A stretch of 64,000 nucleotides of DNA, taken from NCBI RefSeq assembly GCF_002943525.1, contig NZ_CP025394.1:124001-188000 (forward strand), in the 5' to 3' direction. Under the pieces are notes generated by a model. The model did not search any database. It was given only the letters and a program-made list of their open reading frames with translations, and was not told where the DNA came from. Source of the stretch: Kitasatospora sp. MMS16-BH015 (lineage in GTDB: Bacteria; Actinomycetota; Actinomycetes; Streptomycetales; Streptomycetaceae). Positions 1 through 8,072 of this stretch are shown here, in pieces. Within the stretch, counting starts at the first letter, position 1. Every line of letters starts with the position of its first letter. The translations under genes were made by a program, and so were the position numbers.

Positions 1-422
1 GGCCACAGGTTGGCCGGGTCCTTCGGCGCGCCGCCGAGCTCCAGCGGGATGAAGTGGTCCTCTTCGTAGTCCGAGAGGTTGGTGTCGCTGTAGCCGTAGG
101 CGGCTATGCCCTGCACCTTCAGCTTGTTGGTGTAGGTGGTCGACGGGCGCACGGTGGCCGTCCAGCCCGACACGCAGATGGTCGAGTAGATGGTGTCCTG
201 GGTGACGCTCGGGTTGAGCGCACCGGGCGTACAGGACGGGTCGGGCAGCGGCAGGTAGTCCTGCGAGCAGGTCGCGAGCAGCGCGGGCGAGGCGGTGTGG
301 GCGGTGACCCCGGCGGCGCTGTGCGCGGCCGTCACGGCGTGGGCCGTACCGGAGACGAAGCCGCCGGCGGCGAGGACGAGGGCGGTGGTCGACACGGCGA
401 GGCGACGGTGCACGGATCTCAT
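1..422 (-). CDS. Secreted HNH-like protein of unknown function, 3' end cut by the window
   Basis: The visible ~140 N-terminal residues begin with a positively charged, hydrophobic secretion signal ending near an AHA site. A Cys-containing mature region follows, and the readable part ends in a YEEDHFIPLELGG segment followed by a PANLWP segment. Small secreted actinobacterial proteins with a D-H-x-I/V-P-L-E-L-GG then N-L-W-P pattern resemble the beta-beta-alpha metal core of HNH nucleases, so a secreted nuclease-like role is possible but unproven. The ATG at 422 is preceded by a GGAG ribosome site 8 nt upstream. The rest of the gene lies left of the window. Confidence 0.7.
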   Translation of the reverse strand, partial: MRSVHRRLAVSTTALVLAAGGFVSGTAHAVTAAHSAAGVTAHTASPALLATCSQDYLPLPDPSCTPGALNPSVTQDTIYSTICVSGWTATVRPSTTYTNKLKVQGIAAYGYSDTNLSDYEEDHFIPLELGGAPKDPANLW

Positions 423-600
423 CGGGCACTCCAGGGAGAAGGCCCGGCGGGGTGAGGCCGGGCGGGTGCGTCCATGACAGCACCGGCTCGGAAGCGCCCA
501 GAAGTACCGTGCGGTGAACATCTCGTGACGCGCGTAGACACATTCGTGACCTCCGCCGACGGCCGGGGCCGCCCCTGCCCCCGGACGGCCGTCCGCCAGA

Positions 601-1338
601 ATGACCGTCATGAACGACCCCGCTCCGACCTCCGCCGGCAAGCCCGCACCCGGCGCCGGCACCACCGACTCCGCCGGCCTGCCTGCCTGGCGGCAGCAGA
701 CCGAGGGTGAGCAGCGCTGGGCCGCGATGGCCGCCGTACTCACGGCCGTGGCGCTCCAGCTCTTCCTCCCCGCCCGGCTCACCGTGCGGCCGCACTGGCT
801 GCTGCCCGCGCTCGAACTCCTGCTGGTGGCCGCCCTCTTCGCCTTCCACCCGCACCGGCGCCTGGACCGCCGCTCCCGGCTGCTGCGCACCCTGAGCATC
901 AGCCTGACCGCCGCCATCAGCCTGGCCAACGGGTGGTCGGCGGTGACGCTGGTGCGCGAACTGCTGCACTCCACCGGGGCGCCCAACGCCCTGGCGCTGC
1001 TCGGCACCGGCGGGGCGGTCTGGGCCACCAACGTGATCGCCTTCGCCCTCTGGTACTGGGAGTGGGACCGGGGCGGCCCGGCCGCCCGCGCGGCCGGCGA
1101 ACACGCCTACCCCGACTTCCTCTTCCCGCAGATGCAGACCGACGGCATCGCGCCGCCCGACTGGGAGCCGGGCTTCCTCGACTACCTCTACGTCGCGTTC
1201 ACCAACGCGACGGCCTTCTCACCCACCGACACCATGCCGCTCTCGGCCTGGGCCAAGCTGCTGATGATCCTCCAGTCGGCGGTCTCGCTGCTCACCGTCC
1301 TGCTGGTGGTGGCCCGCGCGGTCAACATCCTCCAGTAG
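601..1338 (+). CDS. Four-helix integral membrane protein, DUF1345-like
   Basis: This 245-residue protein has a polar N-terminal tail of about 38 residues, then four hydrophobic segments near residues 40-60, 65-82, 98-115 and 135-152, and a last helix at the C terminus (about 222-243). A conserved-looking block, FLDYLYVAFTNATAFSPTD at about 196-214, resembles the pore-like loop of DUF1345 membrane proteins. A WYWEWDRGG segment and a YPDFLFPQM segment are also present. The start may be ATG 601 or the in-frame ATG at 610; neither has a strong ribosome site. It stands alone between two unrelated secreted-protein genes. The function is unknown and the DUF1345 link is by eye. Confidence 0.7.
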   Translation: MTVMNDPAPTSAGKPAPGAGTTDSAGLPAWRQQTEGEQRWAAMAAVLTAVALQLFLPARLTVRPHWLLPALELLLVAALFAFHPHRRLDRRSRLLRTLSISLTAAISLANGWSAVTLVRELLHSTGAPNALALLGTGGAVWATNVIAFALWYWEWDRGGPAARAAGEHAYPDFLFPQMQTDGIAPPDWEPGFLDYLYVAFTNATAFSPTDTMPLSAWAKLLMILQSAVSLLTVLLVVARAVNILQ

Positions 1339-1393
1339 GGACGGCGACCGGTCGGTGGTGCCTCGGACCGCCGACCGGCGCGCGATGGCGGAC

Positions 1394-2284
1394 TCAGCCG
1401 ATGGTGGCGGCGTAGGCGGTCTGGGCGGTGAACTTCCAGGACGGGCTGACGTTCCAGGGGTTGGGCATGCCCGCGTCGGTGGCGTAGGCGTAGCCCGCGC
1501 CGCGGTTGAAGGCGGTGGTGAGCGCGGTGTTCATCGCGGTGGAGTTCGGCACGCCGTAGACGAGGTGCCAGAAGGCGGTGCCGCTCGGGTCGAAGGAGGC
1601 GCCCGAGTAGTAGCCGGCGGTGGAGTTGAAGGTGTTGCCGCCGAGCCAGCCGGTGCCGGTGTAGTCGGCGTAGGTGCCCTCGTAGGTGACGAAGGTGTCG
1701 GCGGTGCGGTGGCCGGCCTCCAGGTAGCAGTCGGCGATCGCGGTGCCCGGGTTGTCGACGACGAGCTCGGCGGCGTTCGGGTCGATCGCGTTCATCGTGG
1801 TCTGCACGTACTGGCGCAGCGTGAGGTAGTAGTCCCGCAGGCTGTTGTTGGTGCCGCAGTCGCGGGCGACCACGTCGAAGAAGATGCCGTCCACGTGCAG
1901 ACGCTTGTCGGCGGTCTTGAGGTAGTTGTCGATCGAGGCCTCGACGGCGGCCAGCGATCGGCCCCCGCCGTCGGTGTGGACATAGCCGATCACCTTGGTG
2001 TGGCCGCCGGCGGCCGGGGTGCCCTGGCGCACGGTGTCGGCCTGGGCCTGCCAGGAGGCGTCGAAGGCGGTGTCGCCGTTGCCGGGGTTGAGGATGGCGA
2101 TCGAGGCGGCCGGGGTGGCCGCCGTCAGGTCGGTGAGCATCGGGTCGCCCGGCCAGACGTACGCGGGCACGCCGATCTCCAGGCCGCGCACCGAGGTGGT
2201 GGCCGAAGCGGTGCCGGCGGCGGCCGGTATCGCGAGCAGCGAGCTGAGCAGGATGGCCGTCAGGCCCTTCACCGCACTGCGCAT
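1394..2284 (-). CDS. Secreted spherulation-specific family 4 (spherulin-4-like) protein
   Basis: This 296-residue exported protein has a signal peptide (about residues 1-28, ending ASATT). The mature part reads GLEIGVPAYVWPG near its start, followed by IAILNPGNGD, KVIGYVHTDGGGR, VDGIFFDVVARDC and ELVVDNPGT. This order of beta-strand motifs fits the TIM-barrel spherulin-4 family, which is related to glycosidases and endo-galactosaminidase-like proteins acting outside the cell. The start at 2284 is chosen because an excellent GGAGG site lies 10 nt upstream and the signal peptide begins exactly there; a longer reading upstream adds only low-complexity residues. The substrate is unknown, but carbohydrate binding or hydrolysis is the family-level expectation. 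Confidence 0.85.
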   Translation of the reverse strand: MRSAVKGLTAILLSSLLAIPAAAGTASATTSVRGLEIGVPAYVWPGDPMLTDLTAATPAASIAILNPGNGDTAFDASWQAQADTVRQGTPAAGGHTKVIGYVHTDGGGRSLAAVEASIDNYLKTADKRLHVDGIFFDVVARDCGTNNSLRDYYLTLRQYVQTTMNAIDPNAAELVVDNPGTAIADCYLEAGHRTADTFVTYEGTYADYTGTGWLGGNTFNSTAGYYSGASFDPSGTAFWHLVYGVPNSTAMNTALTTAFNRGAGYAYATDAGMPNPWNVSPSWKFTAQTAYAATIG

Positions 2285-2433
2285 GGGTCTTCTTCCTCCG
2301 TCATGTGCCGGTGGCAGGCGTGCCACCGTCCGCGAGGCTAACGCATCGTCAGGACAGGAGTTCGACCGGCCGGTGAAACGCAGACGAATCCTCGCTGCTC
2401 AAGCCCCCTCACCGCCGGGAGGGGGCACCGCGC

Positions 2434-2790
2434 CTACAGCCGGGAGGCGAGCACCACCGGCAGCACCACCTGGATCGCCAACGCCCCGGCCGCCGCGTAC
2501 CGCCCGCGCCGCGCCCCGGTGGTCCGGCGGCCGGCCGCCCACGCTCCGGCGGCCAGGCCGAACAGCACCAGCGCGAGGAGCAGCGCCGTGTCCTCGACCG
2601 CGGCCCGCAGCTGCTCGGGCGGCAGTCCGCCGCCCCATCCCGTGTCCACCGCCAGGCGGTAGCCCCGCCAGACGAAGGTGCAGAGCCACCAGTCGAGCAG
2701 CAGCACCGCTCCCCCGTAGACCGCCGCCCCGAGCAGGTCCGCCGCTTCGGCCCCGCTCCCCCGTACCTCGGGCCGTTCCGTCACTGCCAC
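2434..2790 (-). CDS. Small hypothetical membrane protein
   Basis: This 118-residue protein has three hydrophobic segments (about residues 20-42, 65-86 and 95-116) and a charged N terminus. It starts at GTG 2790 or the in-frame GTG at 2784, both behind a G-rich stretch. I do not recognise the family. Its position just downstream of the flavoprotein gene on the same strand (170 bp gap) does not establish co-transcription. A larger overlapping reading frame in the same region is low-complexity and was not chosen. Confidence 0.55.
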   Translation of the reverse strand: MAVTERPEVRGSGAEAADLLGAAVYGGAVLLLDWWLCTFVWRGYRLAVDTGWGGGLPPEQLRAAVEDTALLLALVLFGLAAGAWAAGRRTTGARRGRYAAAGALAIQVVLPVVLASRL

Positions 2791-2960
2791 CGCTGACCCC
2801 CGTCACCGTTGACCCCGGCTGACCCCCGTCACCGGGTCGCTCACCCCCATGGTGCCGGGGAACCCACCCCTCCGGGAGCCGCTCGCGCAGACCCGTTCCG
2901 ATCGTTGCCGAGTTGACGCCGCCGGCGCCGGCCGCCGACGCACCGTCGGCCCCTCGGGGT

Positions 2961-4001
2961 TCAGACCAACCAGTGGTTGACGATCCCGCTGAACACGCCC
3001 GGCAGCCGGGCGGCGGCGGGCACCAGGTGCGGTGCGGTGAACGGGTGGCCGCGCAGGCCGAGCAGGGCGGCGGTGAGCAGCCGGTGACGGCGGGTGGCCC
3101 GGCGCCAGGCGCGTTCGTAGCCCGCCGGGCGGCCGGTGCGGACGGCCTCGACCAGGGCGGCGGCGCCGCTCAGCGCGAGCGAGATGCCCTCGCCGGTCAG
3201 CGCGTCCACGTACCCGGCCGCATCGCCGACCAGCAGCACCCGCCCGCTGACCCGGGCCCGGACTCGCTGCCGCAGCGGACCGGCCCCGCGCACCGGCGTC
3301 TGGGCCGGCCCGCTCAGCCGCTCGCGCAGCGCGGGGAAGGCGGCCAGCTGTTCCTCGAACGGGGCGCGGCGGCCGGTGAGCAGCGCGACGCCGATCAGGT
3401 CGGCGGCGAGCGGGGTGACGTAGGCCTCGGCCTGCGGCGACCAGTGCACCTCGACGCAGTCCGTCCACGGGGCGATCCGGTAGTGGCGGCGCAGGCCGTA
3501 CCGGGGCGGGCCCGACTCGGGTGCGGCCAGGCCGAGTCGGCGCCGGATCGGCGAGTGCAGGCCGTCGGCGGCCGCGAGGTGGCGTGCGGTGAGCACGGCG
3601 CCTCCCGCGGTGGTGGCGGTCACCAGCCGGTCGTCCTGCCGGACCTCGCTCACCTTCGACTCCAGGACGGGCACGCCGAGTTCGCCGACCCGGGCGGCGA
3701 GCGCTCGGTGCAGCTCGGTGCGGCGGACGCCGAGGCCGGGCTCGGCGGTGAACCGCGCCTCGGCCTGGTGCCGCGGGTCGAGGTACCGGATCCCGCGCAG
3801 CGGCCGGCCGGGCAGGCTCAGCCCCAACTCGCCCAGCGCGCGCACCGCCCCGGGCATCAGCCCCTCCCCGCAGGCCTTGTCCACCGGCGTCGGCCTCGGC
3901 TCGGCCACCGCGACGCTCAGCCCGGCCCGCGCCCCGAACACGGCCGTGGCCAGCCCGGCCGGCCCGCCGCCGACCACCAGCAGGTCCCACGGCGCGCTCA
4001 T
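2961..4001 (-). CDS. FAD-dependent monooxygenase/reductase of a type III PKS operon (SrsC / geranylgeranyl-reductase-like)
   Basis: This 346-residue flavoprotein has an N-terminal dinucleotide motif VVGGGPAGLA (about residues 9-18), the CGEGLMP segment typical of geranylgeranyl-reductase-type flavoproteins, and a second FAD motif VLLVGDAAGYVDALTGEGI near residue 260. In the known srsABC operon of Streptomyces griseus the third gene is a flavoprotein hydroxylase that converts methylated alkylresorcinols to quinol/quinone products. The gene order here is the same. The start ATG at 4001 overlaps the stop of the methyltransferase gene by 4 bp (ATGA), implying translational coupling. A prenyl-chain reductase is the main alternative, given the UbiA neighbour. 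Confidence 0.85.
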   Translation of the reverse strand: MSAPWDLLVVGGGPAGLATAVFGARAGLSVAVAEPRPTPVDKACGEGLMPGAVRALGELGLSLPGRPLRGIRYLDPRHQAEARFTAEPGLGVRRTELHRALAARVGELGVPVLESKVSEVRQDDRLVTATTAGGAVLTARHLAAADGLHSPIRRRLGLAAPESGPPRYGLRRHYRIAPWTDCVEVHWSPQAEAYVTPLAADLIGVALLTGRRAPFEEQLAAFPALRERLSGPAQTPVRGAGPLRQRVRARVSGRVLLVGDAAGYVDALTGEGISLALSGAAALVEAVRTGRPAGYERAWRRATRRHRLLTAALLGLRGHPFTAPHLVPAAARLPGVFSGIVNHWLV

Positions 4002-4513
4002 GCCGCCACCGCCTGGCTCAGCGCGGCGTTCTCACAGCGCAGCCGCACCGCGAGCAGCGGGAGGTTGAGCAGGGTGAACACCGTCGCGGTGAGCCAGGCG
4101 GTGTGCACCAGCGGCAGGGCCACGCCCTCGGCCAGCACGGCGCAGTAGTTGGGGTGGGCCAGCAGCCGGTACGGGCCCGCGGCGACCAGCGGCAGGCCGG
4201 GCACCACGATCACCCGGGTGTTCCAGCGCGGCCCGAGGGTGCGGATGCACCACCAGCGCAGGCCCTGCGCCGCGAGGACCACGGCCAGCATGGGCCAGCC
4301 GAGCCACGGGATGAACGGCTTTGCCGTCAAGGGCGGTTCGAGCAGGCAGCCGACCAGTAGACCGGTGTGCAGCAGCACCATCACGGGGTAGTGGCCGGGC
4401 CCGTGCTCGACACCGCCCCTGGCTCGACTCCAGGCGGCGTTCCGACGGGCCACCACGAGCTCCACCAACCGTTCCACGGCGGTGAGCAGCACCAAGGCGA
4501 GATACGCTCCCAT
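3998..4513 (-). CDS. Isoprenylcysteine carboxyl methyltransferase-family membrane methyltransferase (SrsB-like)
   Basis: This 171-residue membrane protein has an ERLVELVVARRN segment near the N terminus, several hydrophobic helices, and a C-terminal LGPRWNTRVIVVPG...GPYRLLAHPNYCAVL region. The GPYR-x2-HPNY signature is the SAM-binding hallmark of the ICMT/phospholipid methyltransferase-like family. In srs-type loci this enzyme O-methylates the alkylresorcinol made by the type III PKS. ATG 4513 lies 5 bp after the PKS stop, and its own stop overlaps the flavoprotein start by 4 bp, so the three genes form a tight operon. Confidence 0.87.
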   Translation of the reverse strand: MGAYLALVLLTAVERLVELVVARRNAAWSRARGGVEHGPGHYPVMVLLHTGLLVGCLLEPPLTAKPFIPWLGWPMLAVVLAAQGLRWWCIRTLGPRWNTRVIVVPGLPLVAAGPYRLLAHPNYCAVLAEGVALPLVHTAWLTATVFTLLNLPLLAVRLRCENAALSQAVAA

Positions 4514-4518
4514 GGCGA

Positions 4519-5640
4519 CTACCAACCCAGCAGGACGAGTTCGGAGCTGAAGCCCGGCCCGAGCGCGACCATCAGCCCGGCGCTCCCCGGCGGGGGCGGG
4601 CCCTGCGCGAGGGTGTCCCGCAGGATGTGCAGCACCGAGGCGGAGGACAGGTTCCCGACCTCGGCGAGCGAACGCCTCGAGGGCGCGAGGCAGTTGTCCG
4701 CCAGCCCGAGCCCCTCCGCCAGGGCGTCCAGCACCTTCGGGCCGCCCGGGTGGCAGATCCACGCGGCCAGCTCTCCGGGCTTGAGATCGTGCCCGGCGAG
4801 GAAGGACTCGATCTCCTCCACCACGTGCAGCCCGGCCAGCTCGGGGAGTTCGGCTCCCAGGACGATCCGGAAGCCGGTGTCCCCCACCTGCCAGCCGAGC
4901 GCCTGCTCCGTCCCGGGGTAGAGCCGACTCCTGGCCGCCACCACCCTCGTTCCACCGCCCCCGACTTGACCGCCGACCGCCATGCCCGAGCCGACCGCCA
5001 CTCGGTCGCCGACCGCGACCAGCGCGGCCGCGCCGTCCCCGAACAGCGCACTCGCGATCAGGCCCGCCGGGCTGGTGTCGCCGCGTTGGAGGGTGAGCGA
5101 GCAGAGCTCGACGCTGAGCAGCACGGCCGTCTGCTCGGGGTGCCCGCTGAGGTGCTCGTGCAGCGCGGCCAGCCCAGCCGCGCCACCCGCGCAGCCGAGG
5201 CCGAACAGCGGCAGCCGCCGCACGTCCGGGCGCAGGCCGATCCGGGCGGCCAGCCGGGCCTCCAGCGAGGGGGCGGCGATCCCGGTCACCGAGGTGGAGA
5301 CCACCAGGTCGACCTGTTCGGCCGCGACGCCGGCCGCCGCCAGCGCCCCGGTCAACGCCTTCTCGGCCAACTCCGACCCGTGCTCCAGGTACAGGTCGTT
5401 GGCCTGCCCGAAGCCCCGCACCCGCGCGTACTCCTCGATCGGCAGCACCAGGTGCCGGGCCTCGACCCCGGCCGCCGCGTGCAGCCGCGCCAGCAGCGCC
5501 CGCTCCGCGCCGGTCCCTCCTCTGCTCCGGCTCCCGCTCCCGTTCTCCGGGAGGCAGAGCCCGGCGAGTGCCCGGGTGAGTTCGCGCTGCTCGTAGCGGT
5601 GCGGCGGCAACACTCCGTGGACGGCGGCGATTCGCGTCAT
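4519..5640 (-). CDS. Type III polyketide synthase (alkylresorcinol/pyrone-type)
   Basis: This 373-residue protein is the usual size for a homodimeric chalcone-synthase-fold PKS. The catalytic triad is visible: Cys150 in LFGLGCAGG, His297 in ICHPGGPKVL and Asn330 in VGNLSSAS. The closing GxGF element appears as ALGPGFSSE near residue 360. Such enzymes condense malonyl-CoA units onto an acyl starter to give resorcinols or pyrones. The downstream methyltransferase and flavoprotein match the phenolic-lipid srs operon, suggesting a long-chain alkylresorcinol product (inference). The gene is first in the operon and seems to be transcribed from a leaderless start (see the promoter entry). Residues 32-44 carry a low-complexity GSGSRSRGGTG insertion. 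Confidence 0.93.
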   Translation of the reverse strand: MTRIAAVHGVLPPHRYEQRELTRALAGLCLPENGSGSRSRGGTGAERALLARLHAAAGVEARHLVLPIEEYARVRGFGQANDLYLEHGSELAEKALTGALAAAGVAAEQVDLVVSTSVTGIAAPSLEARLAARIGLRPDVRRLPLFGLGCAGGAAGLAALHEHLSGHPEQTAVLLSVELCSLTLQRGDTSPAGLIASALFGDGAAALVAVGDRVAVGSGMAVGGQVGGGGTRVVAARSRLYPGTEQALGWQVGDTGFRIVLGAELPELAGLHVVEEIESFLAGHDLKPGELAAWICHPGGPKVLDALAEGLGLADNCLAPSRRSLAEVGNLSSASVLHILRDTLAQGPPPPGSAGLMVALGPGFSSELVLLGW

Positions 5641-5646
5641 TCGTCC

Positions 5647-5652
5647 AGAATA
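5647..5652 (-). promoter_or_regulatory. -10 element for leaderless transcription of the type III PKS
   Basis: On the minus strand a TATTCT hexamer ends exactly 6 nt before the PKS start codon at 5640. A TANNNT box at this spacing is the actinobacterial signature of transcripts starting at the first base of the start codon. No ribosome site is visible upstream, which agrees. The divergent UbiA gene starts only 38 bp away, so both promoters must share this short gap. Confidence 0.5.
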
Positions 5653-5678
5653 GGCACAGTCTGAGCCACCATCGGGTT

Positions 5679-6533
5679 ATGGTGACTCCCCGGCATTTCG
5701 CCCCCACCACCGCACCCGCGCCCACCCCGGCGCGCAGCTTCCTCGGTCTGCTCGCCGCCGCCCACCCCGCCCCGGCGGCGGCCGTCACGGTGGTGGCCAC
5801 GGCCCTGGCGGCGGGCGCCGGCCGCGGCCCGGGCAGCTCGGCGCTGGTCGGCCTCGCGGTGCTGGCCGGGCAGCTCTCGGTGGGCTGGTGCAACGACCGG
5901 GCCGACCTCGGCCGCGACCTGGCCACCGGACGCACCGACAAACCCCTGGTCACCGGCGCGGCCCGCCCCGAACTCGTCACGCTGGCGGCGGGCGGCGCCC
6001 TGGCGGCCTGCCTACCGCTCTCCCTGGCCGCCTCCGGGCTCGCCGCAGGCGCGGCCCACCTGCTGGGCGTAGCGGCCGCCTGGGCCTACAACCTCGGCCT
6101 CAAGCGCACCCTCTGGTCCTGGCTCCCCTACGCCCTCGCCTTCGGCCTGCTCCCCGTCTTCGCCCTCGGCGGCCCCACCCCGGCCCGGGCCATCGCGGCG
6201 GGCGCCCTCCTCGGCATCGGCGCCCACGCGGCCAACGTCCTCCCGGACATCGCCGACGACCTGCGCACCGGCATCCGCGGCCTCCCCCAACGCCTCGGCC
6301 CGGCCCTCACCCGCCTCCTCGCCGCCACCACCCTCTTCACCGCCTCGGCCGTCCTCCTCCTCACCCCCACCAGCACCCTCCCCCCGGCCACCCTCCTCGC
6401 CCCCGCCGCCCTGGCCACCACCACCGCCCTCCCCCTCCCGGGCCGCCGCCCCTTCACCGCAGCCCTGGCCCTAGCCCTCCTGGACGTAGCCCTGCTCCTC
6501 CTCAACGGCACCGCCCTCCGGGGCACCGCCTAG
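5679..6533 (+). CDS. UbiA-family membrane prenyltransferase
   Basis: This 284-residue protein has about eight hydrophobic helices and both Asp-rich motifs of the UbiA superfamily: NDRADLGRD near residue 72 (NDxxD) and NVLPDIADD near residue 186 (DxxDD). These bind the Mg-diphosphate of the prenyl donor. The gene diverges from the type III PKS operon with a 38 bp gap, so prenylation or aryl transfer onto the PKS-derived aromatic is a reasonable inference. Start ATG 5679 or GTG 5682; no clear ribosome site. The C-terminal third uses almost exclusively C at third codon positions, more extreme than its neighbours. Confidence 0.87.
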   Translation: MVTPRHFAPTTAPAPTPARSFLGLLAAAHPAPAAAVTVVATALAAGAGRGPGSSALVGLAVLAGQLSVGWCNDRADLGRDLATGRTDKPLVTGAARPELVTLAAGGALAACLPLSLAASGLAAGAAHLLGVAAAWAYNLGLKRTLWSWLPYALAFGLLPVFALGGPTPARAIAAGALLGIGAHAANVLPDIADDLRTGIRGLPQRLGPALTRLLAATTLFTASAVLLLTPTSTLPPATLLAPAALATTTALPLPGRRPFTAALALALLDVALLLLNGTALRGTA

Positions 6534-6710
6534 CCCGCCGAGAGGAGTTGACAGTGCGGCGAGTCACCCCGGACGGGGCACCCGCACGGCCCCCGCCGCC
6601 GGCCGGAGAGCTGCGGCTGCCCCGACCCGAGCCGGCCCCACACCCCGTCGCCCTGATGGCGGGACCAGCGGAGCCCGTTCCTCCCACCCCGGCGCTAGCG
6701 AACCCTCGGC

Positions 6711-6791
6711 AGACCGAAGCCCGACATCTGCCGCCTCGTACAGCGCGAGGACCTCCGCCGGGTCGAACTCCGTCTCCTCCGCGATGACCAC
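6711..6791 (-). pseudogene. 5' remnant of a GNAT acetyltransferase gene
   Basis: The 299 bp between the UbiA stop and the next gene holds no full gene. Reading from GTG 6791 on the minus strand gives VVIAEETEFDPAEVLALYEA, which strongly resembles the first helix of small GNAT acetyltransferases (E-x-DPAEVLALYEAVGW). A GAGAGGG ribosome-site-like run precedes it. After the LYEA segment the reading loses all GNAT character (no acetyl-CoA loop follows) and runs into low-complexity sequence. I read it as a truncated gene start, but chance similarity over about 20 residues cannot be excluded. Confidence 0.35.
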
Positions 6792-6832
6792 GCCGAGCCC
6801 GCCCTCTCTGTACCGTGCCCTGCCCGGGCAGC

Positions 6833-7894
6833 CTAACCCGGGGCGGGGGCGGGGCTGCCCCAGCAGGAGAGGCCGGCCTCGGCGACCAGGAGGGTGGAGT
6901 AGTCCTCGCGGCGGATCCGGCGGTCGATGTAGAGCAGGCCGTTGGCGACGGGGGTGAGCGGGAGGGCCACGGCGAGGCCGAGCACCAGGCCGACGCCGGT
7001 GACGATGCCGCCGAGGGCGAGGCTCAGTGCGCTGACCCGACCGGCCGCGAGCACCACGGTGCCGCAGACCGCGAAGGGCAGCACCAGCACCTGCGTCGCG
7101 GTGGAGGCGACCATCCCGACCACGTACGGCACGCCCAGGCTCCGCCACCACGCGCCCTTGTTGAGGCACCAGGCCCGCCGGACGGCGTGCGTGGCGGAGA
7201 GGTTCTCCAGCACCACCACCGGCACCAGCAGGGCGAGCCGCACCTGCACGTACCCCGCCACGGCGAACCCGGGCACCACCAGTGCGAGCCCGAACTCCGC
7301 GAACCGGCCGTCCCCGGCCAGCAACCCGAGCAGGCCGGCAGGCAGGGCGGAGAGCGCCAGCACCACCAGACTGGCCAGCCCCGCGAGGAGTTGGGCGAGG
7401 ACCACCCGACCGAGGAACGGCCTGGCCTCCTGCCATACCTGATGGGCCGTCACCTCTTGTCCGATCACCGCGTACCGCACCACGGTGGTGGCCGTGCTGT
7501 AGGAGACGGCGTACAGCACGGCCAGGCAGACCAGCGAGACCGCCAGGGCGACCAGAGCCGGGGTGGCCAGCCCGGCCGTCTCCCCGTCGGTGAGCCACGT
7601 GAGTCGGGGCAGCCGGGTGAGTGACCGGCCCGCCACGCCGCCCTCGCTGTCCCGCAGTGCGAAGGCCACTGCGCCGAAGGCCAGGCCGAGCAGGCCGACC
7701 GCTCCCCCGGCGGCGGCCAGCACGGGCAGGTAGACGGCCTTCGTGCAGCGGCCGAGCGTGGTGAAGACCCCGCCGATGATGTCGCCGACGCCGAGCGGGC
7801 GCAGCGGGATCACCCCCGGCCGGATCTCGGGCAGGCGGTGGAGCGCCGGCGCCCACCCCGTCCCGGTCAGTTGCCATCCCCCGTCGGTGTTCAT
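6833..7894 (-). CDS. Multi-helix membrane protein of unknown function
   Basis: This 353-residue protein has a short cytoplasmic N terminus with a GVIPLRPLGVGDIIGGVFTT segment, then about six hydrophobic helices in pairs. The internal pattern VLENLSATHAVRRAWCLNKG is typical of actinobacterial membrane proteins annotated as glycerophosphodiester-phosphodiesterase membrane-domain or DUF7847-like proteins, where ALRRSWRLTRG-like loops recur. ATG 7894 is chosen because a GGAAGG site lies about 12 nt upstream and the 74-residue upstream extension is low complexity. No partner gene is evident. The function is unknown. Confidence 0.72.
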   Translation of the reverse strand: MNTDGGWQLTGTGWAPALHRLPEIRPGVIPLRPLGVGDIIGGVFTTLGRCTKAVYLPVLAAAGGAVGLLGLAFGAVAFALRDSEGGVAGRSLTRLPRLTWLTDGETAGLATPALVALAVSLVCLAVLYAVSYSTATTVVRYAVIGQEVTAHQVWQEARPFLGRVVLAQLLAGLASLVVLALSALPAGLLGLLAGDGRFAEFGLALVVPGFAVAGYVQVRLALLVPVVVLENLSATHAVRRAWCLNKGAWWRSLGVPYVVGMVASTATQVLVLPFAVCGTVVLAAGRVSALSLALGGIVTGVGLVLGLAVALPLTPVANGLLYIDRRIRREDYSTLLVAEAGLSCWGSPAPAPG

Positions 7895-8072
7895 CGACCG
7901 CCTTCCGCTCACGCTCCGCACCGGAGCCCCCAGAGCGTACGTGAGGCACGGCGACCACCCGACGGAGGACGGGCGTCTTGACCGGTTTACGCCAACACCG
8001 GCCTGGGCAGCGGCCGTCGGAGACCTGAAGCGGTCACCGGACGGCCGCGCGGCGCCCCTCCGGAGCCGTCGT

